Of a stretch of 64,000 bases of DNA, positions 27,612 to 36,387 are shown in pieces. Location of the stretch: contig NZ_JAIBES010000084.1 in assembly GCF_019459305.1 (NCBI RefSeq), forward strand, positions 1 through 64,000, written 5' to 3'. The DNA comes from Sphingopyxis sp. (lineage in GTDB: Bacteria; Pseudomonadota; Alphaproteobacteria; Sphingomonadales; Sphingomonadaceae). The notes below the pieces were generated by a model. That model had not been told where the DNA came from and searched no databases. It saw nothing but the letters and a program-made list of their open reading frames with translations. Each line of letters begins with the position of its first letter. The stretch's first letter is position 1. The translations under genes were made by a program, and so were the position numbers.

Positions 27612-28526
27612 CTAGCTCCCCGGTGTTGCACGAAGAGCATTGTCACAGGCTTGCCGGACCAGCTGGCGCAGCCAGCGGTGCGCGGCGTCGCCTTCCATGC
27701 GTGGATGCCAGAGCAGCGATATGGTAAACGGTTCGGTTTCGACGGGCAGCGTGAACGTCGTCATCCCGCCTCGAAGACCCATGGTGTGCCGCTCGGGAAC
27801 CGTGGCGATGAGGTCTGATCCCCTGGCCAGCGCAAGGGCGGCGGCGAACCCGTCGACGGTGGTGACGATCGTCCGCGCGAGGCCGAGCGTCTCGAGCTTC
27901 GCGTCGATCGCGCCCAGATCGAGCCCTTGCCGTGTTACCAGTACATGGCGACATTGGGCATAGCGCTCGGCGGTCATGTTGCCCTTGGCCAGAGGATGCC
28001 CGGCGCGCACGACGCCGACGTAGCGATCGACGAACAGTGACTGCGCGCGCACCTCGGGGCCGATCGAGCGGCCGACGACGCCCGTCTCGAGGTCGATATC
28101 CCCGTCGCGAAGACCTGCGCTGTCCTTGTCCAGCTTGCGGATGAAGCGGATGCGGACATGCGGCGCCTCCTCGGCAACCTGCTGGATCAAGCGCGGGCCG
28201 ATCGACTCGGCGAACCCGTCGCTCGTCCTGAGTACGAAGGTCCGGTCGAGACGGTAGAGATCGACCGTGTCCGCAGGTCGCAGGACTGCGCGGGCATCCT
28301 CGACGAGGCGGTGGACCTCCCCGCGCATCGCCTCAGCGCGCGGGGTTGCGACTAGTCCGCGACCCGCGCGCACGAGAAGCGGGTCGCCGGTCACCGTCCT
28401 GAGGCGGGCGAGGGCGCGGCTCATCGCGGAGGGGCTGAGGCCGAGCTTGCGTCCCGCGCCGGCAACGCTGCCCTGCTGAAGCAGCGCGTCCAGGGTGAAC
28501 AGCAGATTGAGATCGGGACCGCTCAT
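27612..28526 (-). CDS. LysR family transcriptional regulator
   Basis: A 304-residue LysR regulator. The N-terminal helix-turn-helix is DLNLLFTLDALLQQGSVAGA, then GRKLGLSPSAMSRALARLR (residues about 4-45), followed by GDPLLVRAGRGLVATPRAE and the periplasmic-binding-protein-like effector domain. The pattern SPSAMSRALARLR...GDPLLVR is that of the NodD/SyrM/PcpR-like branch. Divergent, 132 bases, from a cysteine-dioxygenase-like cupin and an MFS transporter, its probable targets. Confidence 0.93.
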   Translation of the reverse strand: MSGPDLNLLFTLDALLQQGSVAGAGRKLGLSPSAMSRALARLRTVTGDPLLVRAGRGLVATPRAEAMRGEVHRLVEDARAVLRPADTVDLYRLDRTFVLRTSDGFAESIGPRLIQQVAEEAPHVRIRFIRKLDKDSAGLRDGDIDLETGVVGRSIGPEVRAQSLFVDRYVGVVRAGHPLAKGNMTAERYAQCRHVLVTRQGLDLGAIDAKLETLGLARTIVTTVDGFAAALALARGSDLIATVPERHTMGLRGGMTTFTLPVETEPFTISLLWHPRMEGDAAHRWLRQLVRQACDNALRATPGS

Positions 28527-28658
28527 GGCGCCCGCCTTACCATAGGCTGTCTCTCGGACATAGCGTCAAGCGCAACGATATATTGCAAATGCTGCGCCTT
28601 CCGCCATGCGGGTGGCGGTCTATTTTCGGTCTCGACCTCCACGAGACAGGAATTTGCC

Positions 28659-29189
28659 ATGACCCAGACAGCCCTCGACCTCTTCGCCGGACGCATCCGC
28701 GATAATTGGGGACCGCTGACCTCCAAGCTGATTGCCGATTGCAGCGCGCGCGTGGCCGAGCTGCTTCAGACTCCGCGGACCGAGGCGTGGCTCGCAGACC
28801 TGTGCCACGAACGTCCCGAGAGCCGCGAACTCTATCGCGATCCGGTGCATGGATTTGTCCTGCTCGCGCACACCGAGGCCGACGGGCGATATCGCGTTCC
28901 GCACGACCATGGCCGGAGTTGGGTCATCTACGGTGTTCTGCACGGTGAAATAGAGATGGGAACCTACGCGCGCGTCGACGAGCCGCGCGAAGGCGCGCGT
29001 CTTGTGAAGCGCGGATCGACGCTCGTCAGGCCAGGCGATGTTCAAGTCTATCTGCCGGGCGATATCCACGACACGTTTTGCGTCGGCGGTCCTGCGATCC
29101 AGTTCCGCTTTACGGCCCGCGATCTCCGCCGCGAAACGACCATGGTCCGCTACGCCGATGTCGGCGGGACCTGGGTTCCTTCGGCCTGA
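28659..29189 (+). CDS. Cupin, cysteine dioxygenase-like
   Basis: A 176-residue cupin. The metal-binding first motif HDHGRSWVIYGVLHGEIEMG (His-x-His with a downstream Glu, residues about 87-106) and the second motif GDIHDTF near 140 resemble thiol dioxygenases, which keep a three-His iron site; here HxH and the late His are present. Candidate substrates are thiols such as cysteine or mercaptopropionate, but no other thiol gene is nearby. The gene is divergent from LysR and is followed after 10 bases by an MFS transporter, so the two are probably one operon. Confidence 0.65.
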   Translation: MTQTALDLFAGRIRDNWGPLTSKLIADCSARVAELLQTPRTEAWLADLCHERPESRELYRDPVHGFVLLAHTEADGRYRVPHDHGRSWVIYGVLHGEIEMGTYARVDEPREGARLVKRGSTLVRPGDVQVYLPGDIHDTFCVGGPAIQFRFTARDLRRETTMVRYADVGGTWVPSA

Positions 29190-29199
29190 GACCGTCATC

Positions 29200-30555
29200 G
29201 TGTCGACGATCTCTGTCCCGCCGAGCGGCATGCGCCGACGGGCTGCCATCGCCAGCGTGCTTGCGGCGATGGCGGCAGCGGTGCTCGACGCGTCCAGCAT
29301 CAACATCGCGCTCCCTTCGATCGCGCACGCGCTTGATATCGAGCCATCGCTCGCGGCCTGGCTGGTGATCGCCTATCAGGGAGCACTGGTCGCAGGCTTG
29401 TTGCCGCTCGCCGCGATCGGCGAGCGCTTCGGCTACCGTTCGACCTTCGTCGCCGGCACCGCCTTGTTCGGCTTCAGCGCTGCGGCATCCGCCATGGCTC
29501 CCGGCATTGTCTTGCTCGTCATCTTGCGCGTCCTGCAGGGGATTGGTGCTGCGAGCATCATGGCTTTGGGCGTGGCGCTGCTTCGCCAGGCCGTCCCCGA
29601 AGAAGAGTTCGGCAAGGCGATCGGCTGGAACGCGATGACGGTCGCGCTACTGTCTGCGGCGGGACCAACGATCGGCGCCTTGTTGCTCGGTCTCGGAAGC
29701 TGGCGTTTCGTGTTCGCTGGTAGCCTGCTCTTGGCGGGAGTAGCGCTGATGGCGTCGCGCGGGCTGCCGGAACATCGTCGAGAGCGCAGGGCGCTCGATG
29801 CCCTCGGCATATTGGCTTACGCCGCCGCCGTCCCCGCTTTCGTGGTGGCGGCCGGGCTTGCCCGCGTATCGGTTCTTCTCGGTGCTTTGGTTTTGACGGC
29901 CGGCATGACCGGCCTCGGGTTTCTTGTCCGTCGCGACGTTCGGCGAGCCTCGTCGTTTCTTCCGCTGGCGCTCTTTCGGTCACCCAGCTTCACGCGATCG
30001 GTCCTGGCGTCGGTGGCCTGCTTTACGGCATTGGGCCTGGCGCTGCTGATCCTGCCCTTCGCATTGCACGACCGGCTCGGACTATCGGCGCGGGCCACTG
30101 CCCTTATGATGACACCGTGGCCGCTCGCGGTGCTTCTGACGACGCCGTTTACCGCGAGGCTTCTTGATCGCATTCACCCGGCGCGGCTGTGCGCCGTCGG
30201 AGCATTGGTCTTGGCGTTCGGGTTGGTGGTTTTGGCTGCGGCCCCCTTCGCCTGGAGCGTTCCGGCGTATATAGCGGGCATCATTCTTTGCGGGATCGGT
30301 TTTGGGCTATTTCAGACCCCGAACAATCGCACGATGTATCTCGCAGCGCCCCTTGACCGGGCCGCTTCAGCTGGAGGGGTGCAGGGGACTGCAAGGCTTA
30401 CTGGGCAGGTAACGGGCGGGGTAATTGCGTCGATTTTGCTGTCCGTCACCCCCGTGGCAATAGCGGCTTCGATTGCTTTTGGTATCGCTGCGCTTGCTGC
30501 CTGTGCGTCCGCGGGGATCAGCCAATCATACGGTAGGCCGAAGGCCAGCTATTGA
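29200..30555 (+). CDS. MFS transporter, drug:H+ antiporter (DHA2-like)
   Basis: A 451-residue major facilitator with 12-14 hydrophobic helices. The first helix ends in LDASSINIALPSIAHALDIE, matching DHA2 motif D1 (LDxTIVNVALP). Motif A lies in LPLAAIGERFGYRSTFVAGT, and motif C-like glycines in LLSAAGPTIGALLLG. Probably an efflux pump under the neighbouring LysR regulator. Start codon is uncertain: GTG 29200 is used here, while ATG 29230 is equally possible. Neither has a good Shine-Dalgarno sequence, which fits coupling to the cupin gene just upstream. Confidence 0.87.
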   Translation: MSTISVPPSGMRRRAAIASVLAAMAAAVLDASSINIALPSIAHALDIEPSLAAWLVIAYQGALVAGLLPLAAIGERFGYRSTFVAGTALFGFSAAASAMAPGIVLLVILRVLQGIGAASIMALGVALLRQAVPEEEFGKAIGWNAMTVALLSAAGPTIGALLLGLGSWRFVFAGSLLLAGVALMASRGLPEHRRERRALDALGILAYAAAVPAFVVAAGLARVSVLLGALVLTAGMTGLGFLVRRDVRRASSFLPLALFRSPSFTRSVLASVACFTALGLALLILPFALHDRLGLSARATALMMTPWPLAVLLTTPFTARLLDRIHPARLCAVGALVLAFGLVVLAAAPFAWSVPAYIAGIILCGIGFGLFQTPNNRTMYLAAPLDRAASAGGVQGTARLTGQVTGGVIASILLSVTPVAIAASIAFGIAALAACASAGISQSYGRPKASY

Positions 30556-30926
30556 TCCTACCGGCTCCAGAAGCAGGCAGGCCGCAAGCGGCCAATCTTG
30601 CCCAAAACCTACCCAGCAAATCCCTTGTCCAGAACGAATCTGGGTGTTTGTGAGATCTAATATTGCCTCTTTTGAGATCAGATCTGAGCTTCAAGCGGCC
30701 GCGAGTGGCAACCGAGATCAAATTTCGGCCCCGGTCGGATGAATTTTTCGTTTCAGATCATAATTAAAGTGCGTTCATTCCTGCTTCCTTCGCTTTGCGA
30801 CGGCAAATGGCAAGAATTTGTGCCAAAATGGTGGACCCGTGATATCGGGCTCTCGATCGAGCCGGAGCTTTTCCCGATCGACAACCATCTGACCGCACCG
30901 CCCTCGCTTTGCTATCAGGAAAGCCC
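30556..30926. other. Leader region upstream of the ABC-F gene
   Basis: A 371-base region without a credible gene, AT-richer than its surroundings near 30650-30780. It contains repeated GAGATC and AGATCTGAGC words, but no strong terminator or clear short leader peptide. It presumably carries the promoter of the ABC-F ATPase. Confidence 0.4.
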
Positions 30927-32510
30927 ATGCCTGCCATCACGATCTCCAACCTCGGCTGGTCCACGCCTGACGGCCGTGCCGTCCTTTCAGCTCTGGACAT
31001 TAATTTCCAGCGTGAACGCATCGGAATCGTCGGGCGCAACGGCGTAGGCAAGTCGACGCTGCTGCGCTTGATGACCGGCGAGCTTTCGCCCGCGTCGGGT
31101 AGCATTGCAGTCGATGGAAGCATTGCGATGCTGCGCCAGACGGTGCAGGTCGGGGCGGACGACAGCATTGCCGACCTGTTCGGCGCCCGGGACGACCTCG
31201 CCTTGTTGCGCAAGGCCGAAGCCGGCGCAGCGAGCGCCGAGGAGATGGTCGACGCGGACTGGACGCTGGACGCGCGGATCGCCGAGGCGCTTGCGGGTGT
31301 CGGCCTGCCTCTCCCTGGCGACACGCTTCTCTCGGCGCTTTCGGGAGGTCAGCGTACCCGCGCCGCGCTTGCCGGCGCGATGTTTACCGCGCCCGACTTT
31401 CTCTTGCTCGACGAGCCGACCAACAACCTTGATCTCGAAGGACGCAAGGTGATCCGCAACCTCCTGGCTGGCTGGCACGGCGGCGCTATCGTCGTCAGCC
31501 ACGATCGCGAGCTACTTGAGGAAATGGATGCGATCGTCGAGCTCACCCAGCGTGGCGCCGCGCGCTATGGGGGCGGCTGGAGCGATTATCGCGCGCGCAA
31601 GGACATCGAGCAGATGGCGGTTGAAGCCGAACTGGCTAGCGTAGAAAAACGCATAAGCGCCGCGCAGCGGCAGGCGCAGACGGCGCTCGAGAAACAGGAC
31701 CGCCGCGATTCTCGCGGACGCGCCAAAGCTGCACGCGGTGACATGCCCAAAATCCTCATCGGTGCGCTCAAGCGGCGCGCGGAGGAAACGCGGGCAGCTG
31801 GCAGCCGCCTCGCCGTGCGCCACCGCGGCGAAGTCGAAGCGCAGCTCGCCATCGCGCGAGCGAGGATCGAGATCGTGGATCCGTTGGCGATCGGCCTTCC
31901 ATCGACCGGGCTTTCAGTCTCGCGCACCGTGCTGGCGCTCGACCGGGTAACTGCGGGCTATGCCGAAGGCCGACCGATTATCGAAAATCTGTCGCTGACC
32001 CTTGTCGGTCCAGAGCGCGTTGCGATCGCCGGCCCCAATGGCGCGGGGAAATCGACGCTTCTCGCCCTTATCGCCGGGACACTGGCGCCCTGGTCGGGGG
32101 AGGTGCGCGTCGGCGTTCCGGTCGCCCTGCTCGATCAGAGCGTCGGTCTGCTCGACCCTGCGCTCTCCATCGCCGCCAATTTTCTCGCGCGCAATCCGGG
32201 AACAACGAACAACCAGTGCCGCGCAGCGTTAGCGCGCTTCCGCTTTCGGGCCGATGCTGCCGACCGCACCGTCGGCACACTGAGCGGCGGTCAGATGCTT
32301 CGCGCCGGTCTCGCCTGCGTCCTGGGCGCGCCGCACCCACCGCAACTACTGATACTCGACGAACCCTGTAACCATCTCGACATTGAATCTCTTACGGCGG
32401 TCGAAACCGGCCTCGCCGCCTACGACGGCGCGCTGCTTGTCGTCAGCCATGACACAAGCTTTCTGGAAGCGATCAGGGTCGAGCGTGTCGTCGAGTTAGG
32501 GAAGGACTGA
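30927..32510 (+). CDS. ABC-F family ATPase
   Basis: A 527-residue soluble protein with two ATP-binding cassettes and no membrane segment. Walker A motifs are GRNGVGKST and GPNGAGKST; signatures are LSGGQRTRAAL and LSGGQMLRAGL; Walker B motifs are LLLDEPTNNLD and LILDEPCNHLD. The linker between cassettes is Lys/Arg-rich and predicted helical (RISAAQRQAQTALEKQDRRD). ABC-F proteins act on the ribosome, in translation factor or antibiotic protection roles; which one applies is not readable. ATG 30927 follows AGGAA. It stands alone. Confidence 0.93.
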   Translation: MPAITISNLGWSTPDGRAVLSALDINFQRERIGIVGRNGVGKSTLLRLMTGELSPASGSIAVDGSIAMLRQTVQVGADDSIADLFGARDDLALLRKAEAGAASAEEMVDADWTLDARIAEALAGVGLPLPGDTLLSALSGGQRTRAALAGAMFTAPDFLLLDEPTNNLDLEGRKVIRNLLAGWHGGAIVVSHDRELLEEMDAIVELTQRGAARYGGGWSDYRARKDIEQMAVEAELASVEKRISAAQRQAQTALEKQDRRDSRGRAKAARGDMPKILIGALKRRAEETRAAGSRLAVRHRGEVEAQLAIARARIEIVDPLAIGLPSTGLSVSRTVLALDRVTAGYAEGRPIIENLSLTLVGPERVAIAGPNGAGKSTLLALIAGTLAPWSGEVRVGVPVALLDQSVGLLDPALSIAANFLARNPGTTNNQCRAALARFRFRADAADRTVGTLSGGQMLRAGLACVLGAPHPPQLLILDEPCNHLDIESLTAVETGLAAYDGALLVVSHDTSFLEAIRVERVVELGKD

Positions 32511-32580
32511 CGGCGGCGAGTTTCTAAAGGTCCCGATTTCGTCGAATATCTTCGGGGCATGGACTTCCCGATGTCCTATA

Positions 32581-33855
32581 CTATTGCAGTCGCTGCTCAT
32601 TCGGGCCGCACTGTACGCGGAGTCGTGCGCTGATATTCTCGGCCTCTCGGATGACGCGCAGTATGTTCCCGCGGGAAATCAGTTTTAGTTCGGCTTGAAG
32701 ATAGCCACGCCGCGCAAGCTCTGCGAATAGCTCTTGAAATCCTGCGGCCGTGTCCATTCCGACAATCCGGAACCGGTCGCCCTCCAGATCCGACCCTATG
32801 GCGATATGTTCGACGCCGACGGTTTTTCGGATATGATCGATATGGTCGGCGACCTGCGCCAATGTCGTTGCCGGAACGGGATGCTCGCGGCGCCATCGTA
32901 GCAAATCCGCCGCGACGCGCTCGGGTTCGCCGGGGTAAAGTGCAGTCAGTCTTGCGCTTTCCGCGGCTTCCGCCGCAGCCCACTGATTGACGGCGGAATT
33001 GGTCGCGCGTGGGATCAGGCTGACCATTACTACGCCGCCATTGGCGCCAAGTTGTTTCAAAATATCGTCAGGTACGTTCCGCATATGCGGAACGATGGCA
33101 TAGGCACTCGAATGGCTGAAAATGACAGGCGCTTCGCTGACGGCGAGGACGTCGTGCATCGTTGCGTGCGAGACGTGGCTGAGGTCGACTAGCATGCCAA
33201 GACGGTTCATTTCGCGAACCACCTGTTCTCCGAACGGCGAGAGCCCATCATGCTTCGCTGTATCGGTTGCCGCATCGGCGATGTCGATCGTCCGATTATG
33301 CGTCAGCGTCATATAGCGGACGCCGAGTTCGTACAGTTGTCGCAATACACCAAGTGACCCCCCAATTGCGTGTCCGCCTTCGGCGCCGACCAGCGATGCG
33401 ATCTTGCCTTGGGTCTGCGCGCGCTCGATATCGCTGGCGCTGGTCGCGAAGGCGAGGTCGTCGGCGTTGGCTCCGATAATGCGCTTGACGATGTCGATCT
33501 GTTCCAGCGTGGCGCGGACTGCGGCATCGCCTGACAGGCTTGACGGAACATAGACCGACCAGAACTGACCTCCCACCCCGCCTTTGCGCAGCGCTGCGAT
33601 GTCGGTTTGCCAGCGTGGATCGGTATCAGTGCCGTGTTTGAAATCCAATTCCGAGACGATTCCGCCAAGCCTCTCACGGAGCCTGATGGCAAGATCATTG
33701 TGGCCGTCGATCAGCGGGGCTTCAGCCAACGACTGCCTCGCATAGGCTTCTGGTGACGGCGAATCCCTAGCGTCGGCCGGCTCTGCCAGCCAGCTGCCGG
33801 CGATAATGTTTACGGCGGCACAGACGACGAGAAGGGACGGGTTACGCCGCGACAT
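32581..33855 (-). CDS. Secreted M19 family (renal-type) dipeptidase
   Basis: A 424-residue zinc dipeptidase with N-terminal signal peptide. The metal motif IDGHNDLAIRLRE (HxD) lies near residue 50. Further family motifs follow: GAEGGHAIGGSLG (bridging Glu), LVDLSHVSHATMHDVL, FSHSSAYAIVPHMRNVPDD and IGSDLEGDRF. The family hydrolyses dipeptides, often with a D-residue or dehydro-residue at the C-terminal side, and some beta-lactams. ATG 33855 follows GAGGA at eight bases. Divergent from the TonB receptor, with the shared palindrome (33951-33966) between them, so it is probably part of the GntR regulon. Confidence 0.92.
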   Translation of the reverse strand: MSRRNPSLLVVCAAVNIIAGSWLAEPADARDSPSPEAYARQSLAEAPLIDGHNDLAIRLRERLGGIVSELDFKHGTDTDPRWQTDIAALRKGGVGGQFWSVYVPSSLSGDAAVRATLEQIDIVKRIIGANADDLAFATSASDIERAQTQGKIASLVGAEGGHAIGGSLGVLRQLYELGVRYMTLTHNRTIDIADAATDTAKHDGLSPFGEQVVREMNRLGMLVDLSHVSHATMHDVLAVSEAPVIFSHSSAYAIVPHMRNVPDDILKQLGANGGVVMVSLIPRATNSAVNQWAAAEAAESARLTALYPGEPERVAADLLRWRREHPVPATTLAQVADHIDHIRKTVGVEHIAIGSDLEGDRFRIVGMDTAAGFQELFAELARRGYLQAELKLISRGNILRVIREAENISARLRVQCGPNEQRLQ

Positions 33856-33950
33856 GGCAGGGTTCCTCAAAATTAACTGATCATTTTCAATGCAGACGCC
33901 TTGGCTGCATATCCATATTTAACGCCCCTATTGACATAATCCAAGTTTTA

Positions 33951-33966
33951 ATATTTGATCAAATAT
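33951..33966. promoter_or_regulatory. Palindromic operator, candidate GntR site 1
   Basis: Perfect 16-base palindrome ATATTTGATCAAATAT between the divergent M19 dipeptidase and TonB-receptor genes. The same core occurs at 41536, 50992 and 54898. Its presence upstream of every unit around a GntR-family gene suggests a binding site of that regulator. Confidence 0.75.
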
Positions 33967-33990
33967 GACATCAAGTATGGAGGACGGTCT

Positions 33991-36309
33991 GTGAACAAGG
34001 GAGTGGGTCAATTCATGGCAGCGGCGCGCGTCGGCTGCCTTCTGGGCGCAAGTTGGATCGCCGTGTCCGCCGCGGCGGCAGAAACGGTTCAATCCGAAGC
34101 GCCGGTGGTAGCTGCGGGGGATGACACGATCATCGTCACGGCGCGCAAGCGTACCGAAACGATCATTGACGTGCCGATCTCGATTAGCGTCATGGGCGCA
34201 GAGGCGATCGAGCGTCGTGGTGCGAAAGATATGGAAGAACTGGCGCGCAGCGTGCCGAACGTGGTCGTCGAGCAAGGCGCAGAACAAGACAGCAAGCGCT
34301 TTCTGATCCGCGGGATCGGGGCCTCGTCGGGAACGGCGTCCACGGTCGCGTTGTATGTGGACGACACGCCGATCACCATCGGTACTGAAACGCCCGATCT
34401 CAAGCTGTTCGACGTCGAACGGCTTGAAGTCCTGCGCGGGCCGCAGGGGACGCTATTCGGATCGAGCGCAATGGGCGGCGCGATCCGCTATATTTCACCC
34501 CAACCAGGGTTTTCCGGCGTCACCGGGTCGGGCAAGGTCGAAATCGGCAAAATCGACGGCGGCGGCATGAATTACGAAGTGCAGGGTGCGCTGGGGCTGC
34601 CGCTGGCAACCGATACGCTCGCCTTTCGTGCCTCCGCCTTCTACCGCCGGGACGGCGGCTATGTGGATGTGGTCGACGAGACGACCGGGGCGCTGGTGGA
34701 TCAAAATGCTAACTCGACCGACACTTTCGGTGGCCGCGTCGCGCTGCGCGGCAAAATCGGTGAAGTGGTCGAGGCAACGGCCTCACTGCTCTTCCAGCAG
34801 CAGCAGCGAAACAATCTGCCGGTCTATTTCACGGGCCGCGGCGTCACCACCACCGTTCCCCTCGACGGGTTCCGGCGGACGCAGCGGTCGCCCGTCGACT
34901 CCGATGACAAGTTCCTCATGCCGAACCTGACGATCAAGGCGGATCTGGGCGGCGTCGAGCTGACCTCTTCCAGCTCGTATGTGCGGCGCCGCTTTCAGCT
35001 TCGCAATGACTTCAGCTTCTTTGTGCAGCGTGCGCTCGGCCTTCCCGATCCGGTTGGAACGCCGCTGGTGGTCGCCGGCAGCAATGACCGCCTCTTTGAA
35101 TCGGTCATCCAGGAAGTGCGGTTGGCCTCGCAGGGCAATGGCCGACTGAGCTGGCAGATTGGCGCCTACTACCAAAAGTCGGAGGCGCATCGGCAGCAAC
35201 GCGTGACGACGACGAACCTCGCGACGCTCGTCCCGCCGCTCGCCCCGCTCATCCTTCCTGGCGGCATCGTCTTCAGCTCGGACGTTGAGCCGGTGACCGA
35301 GCAGATCGCAGGATTTGGCGAGCTCGAGTTCAAGCTGACTGATAAGTTGAAGCTTACCGCAGGCGTGCGCGTCACCGAACTCAAGCAAAAGTTGGACCGC
35401 TTCGCCAATGGGTTCTTCAATGGCGGTTCGTCGCAGGTTTCGGCGCGGAGCAAGGAAACGCCGGTCACGCCGAAGATGTCTGTCAGCTACGACACCTCGG
35501 ACGATTCGATGATCTATGTAACTGCGGCGAAGGGTTTTCGCGAAGGCGGGCCGAACGCCCCCGTTCCGGTCACCATTCCGGCCTGCCGCGCCGCGCTCGA
35601 CGCGCTCGGGTTGAACGATGCGCCTGATTCCTATGGCTCCGACAATCTGTGGAGTTATGAGATTGGCGGCAAGTTTCAGTCGCGCGACCGCCGCGCAGGA
35701 GTGAACCTGGCGGCCTATCAGGTCGATTGGAGCAAGATTCAGCAGTCCATCGGTCTGGCTGGATGCGGTTTCGGCTTTACGGACAATGTCGGAAAGGCCC
35801 GCGTGCGCGGGGTGGAAGGTGAGGCATTCATCAAACCCGTCGAAAATCTGAGCCTCGAGTTCAAGCTCGGCATCGCAGACGCGCAGCTGACAGAGGATCT
35901 GATTACGGGCGCAAATGCCGCCGGTCCTATCGTGGCGGCGCCGGCGGGGACACCGTTGCCCTTCACGCCCAAATGGACGGTCGGCGCGGCCGTGCAATAT
36001 GACGTGGAGCTGGGGGGCGATACGCGTGCCTATGTTCGAACCCAGTTCGACCATGTCGGCAAGACCACACGCGATCTGGGCACGCCGAGCGATGATCCGC
36101 GCAGCCACAACCGGAAATCTTACAGTGTTGTCTCGGCTCGCGCCGCGGTTAGCAATGGCCCTTGGGAAGTGTCGTTGTTTGTCGACAATTTGTTCGACGT
36201 CCGCCCCGTCCTGTTCGACAGTTTCCAGGATTTTGCTCCGGGGACATCATCCTCGCGAACAACGATCCGTCCGAGGGCCTTCGGAAGCAGTCTCTCCGTC
36301 CGCTTCTGA
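33991..36309 (+). CDS. TonB-dependent outer membrane receptor
   Basis: A 772-residue receptor. Signal-like segment near residues 8-36 (VGCLLGASWIAVSAAAA), a TonB-box-like DTIIVTARKR, a plug domain with VPISISVMGAEAIERRGAKD and LRGPQGTLFGSSAMGGAIRY, then a beta-barrel ending in FGSSLSVRF with the terminal Phe required for assembly. This is the sphingomonad type that imports organic substrates rather than only siderophores. GTG 33991 is chosen because GGAGG lies seven bases before it; the ATG at 33955 sits on the operator palindrome. First gene of a unit with an S33 hydrolase and an ornithine cyclodeaminase-like gene. Confidence 0.95.
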   Translation: MNKGVGQFMAAARVGCLLGASWIAVSAAAAETVQSEAPVVAAGDDTIIVTARKRTETIIDVPISISVMGAEAIERRGAKDMEELARSVPNVVVEQGAEQDSKRFLIRGIGASSGTASTVALYVDDTPITIGTETPDLKLFDVERLEVLRGPQGTLFGSSAMGGAIRYISPQPGFSGVTGSGKVEIGKIDGGGMNYEVQGALGLPLATDTLAFRASAFYRRDGGYVDVVDETTGALVDQNANSTDTFGGRVALRGKIGEVVEATASLLFQQQQRNNLPVYFTGRGVTTTVPLDGFRRTQRSPVDSDDKFLMPNLTIKADLGGVELTSSSSYVRRRFQLRNDFSFFVQRALGLPDPVGTPLVVAGSNDRLFESVIQEVRLASQGNGRLSWQIGAYYQKSEAHRQQRVTTTNLATLVPPLAPLILPGGIVFSSDVEPVTEQIAGFGELEFKLTDKLKLTAGVRVTELKQKLDRFANGFFNGGSSQVSARSKETPVTPKMSVSYDTSDDSMIYVTAAKGFREGGPNAPVPVTIPACRAALDALGLNDAPDSYGSDNLWSYEIGGKFQSRDRRAGVNLAAYQVDWSKIQQSIGLAGCGFGFTDNVGKARVRGVEGEAFIKPVENLSLEFKLGIADAQLTEDLITGANAAGPIVAAPAGTPLPFTPKWTVGAAVQYDVELGGDTRAYVRTQFDHVGKTTRDLGTPSDDPRSHNRKSYSVVSARAAVSNGPWEVSLFVDNLFDVRPVLFDSFQDFAPGTSSSRTTIRPRAFGSSLSVRF

Positions 36310-36387
36310 GAGAAATAGCTGGAACCCCCGGAGGGGCGGGCAGGTGCTTTGCGGTGCTTGCTCGCCCCAAATTCCCAAGAGGAACGT

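Noticed and set aside
30700-30725. Half operator GAGATCAAATTT upstream of the ABC-F gene
   Set aside because: Only one half matches and the gene is unrelated to the regulon.
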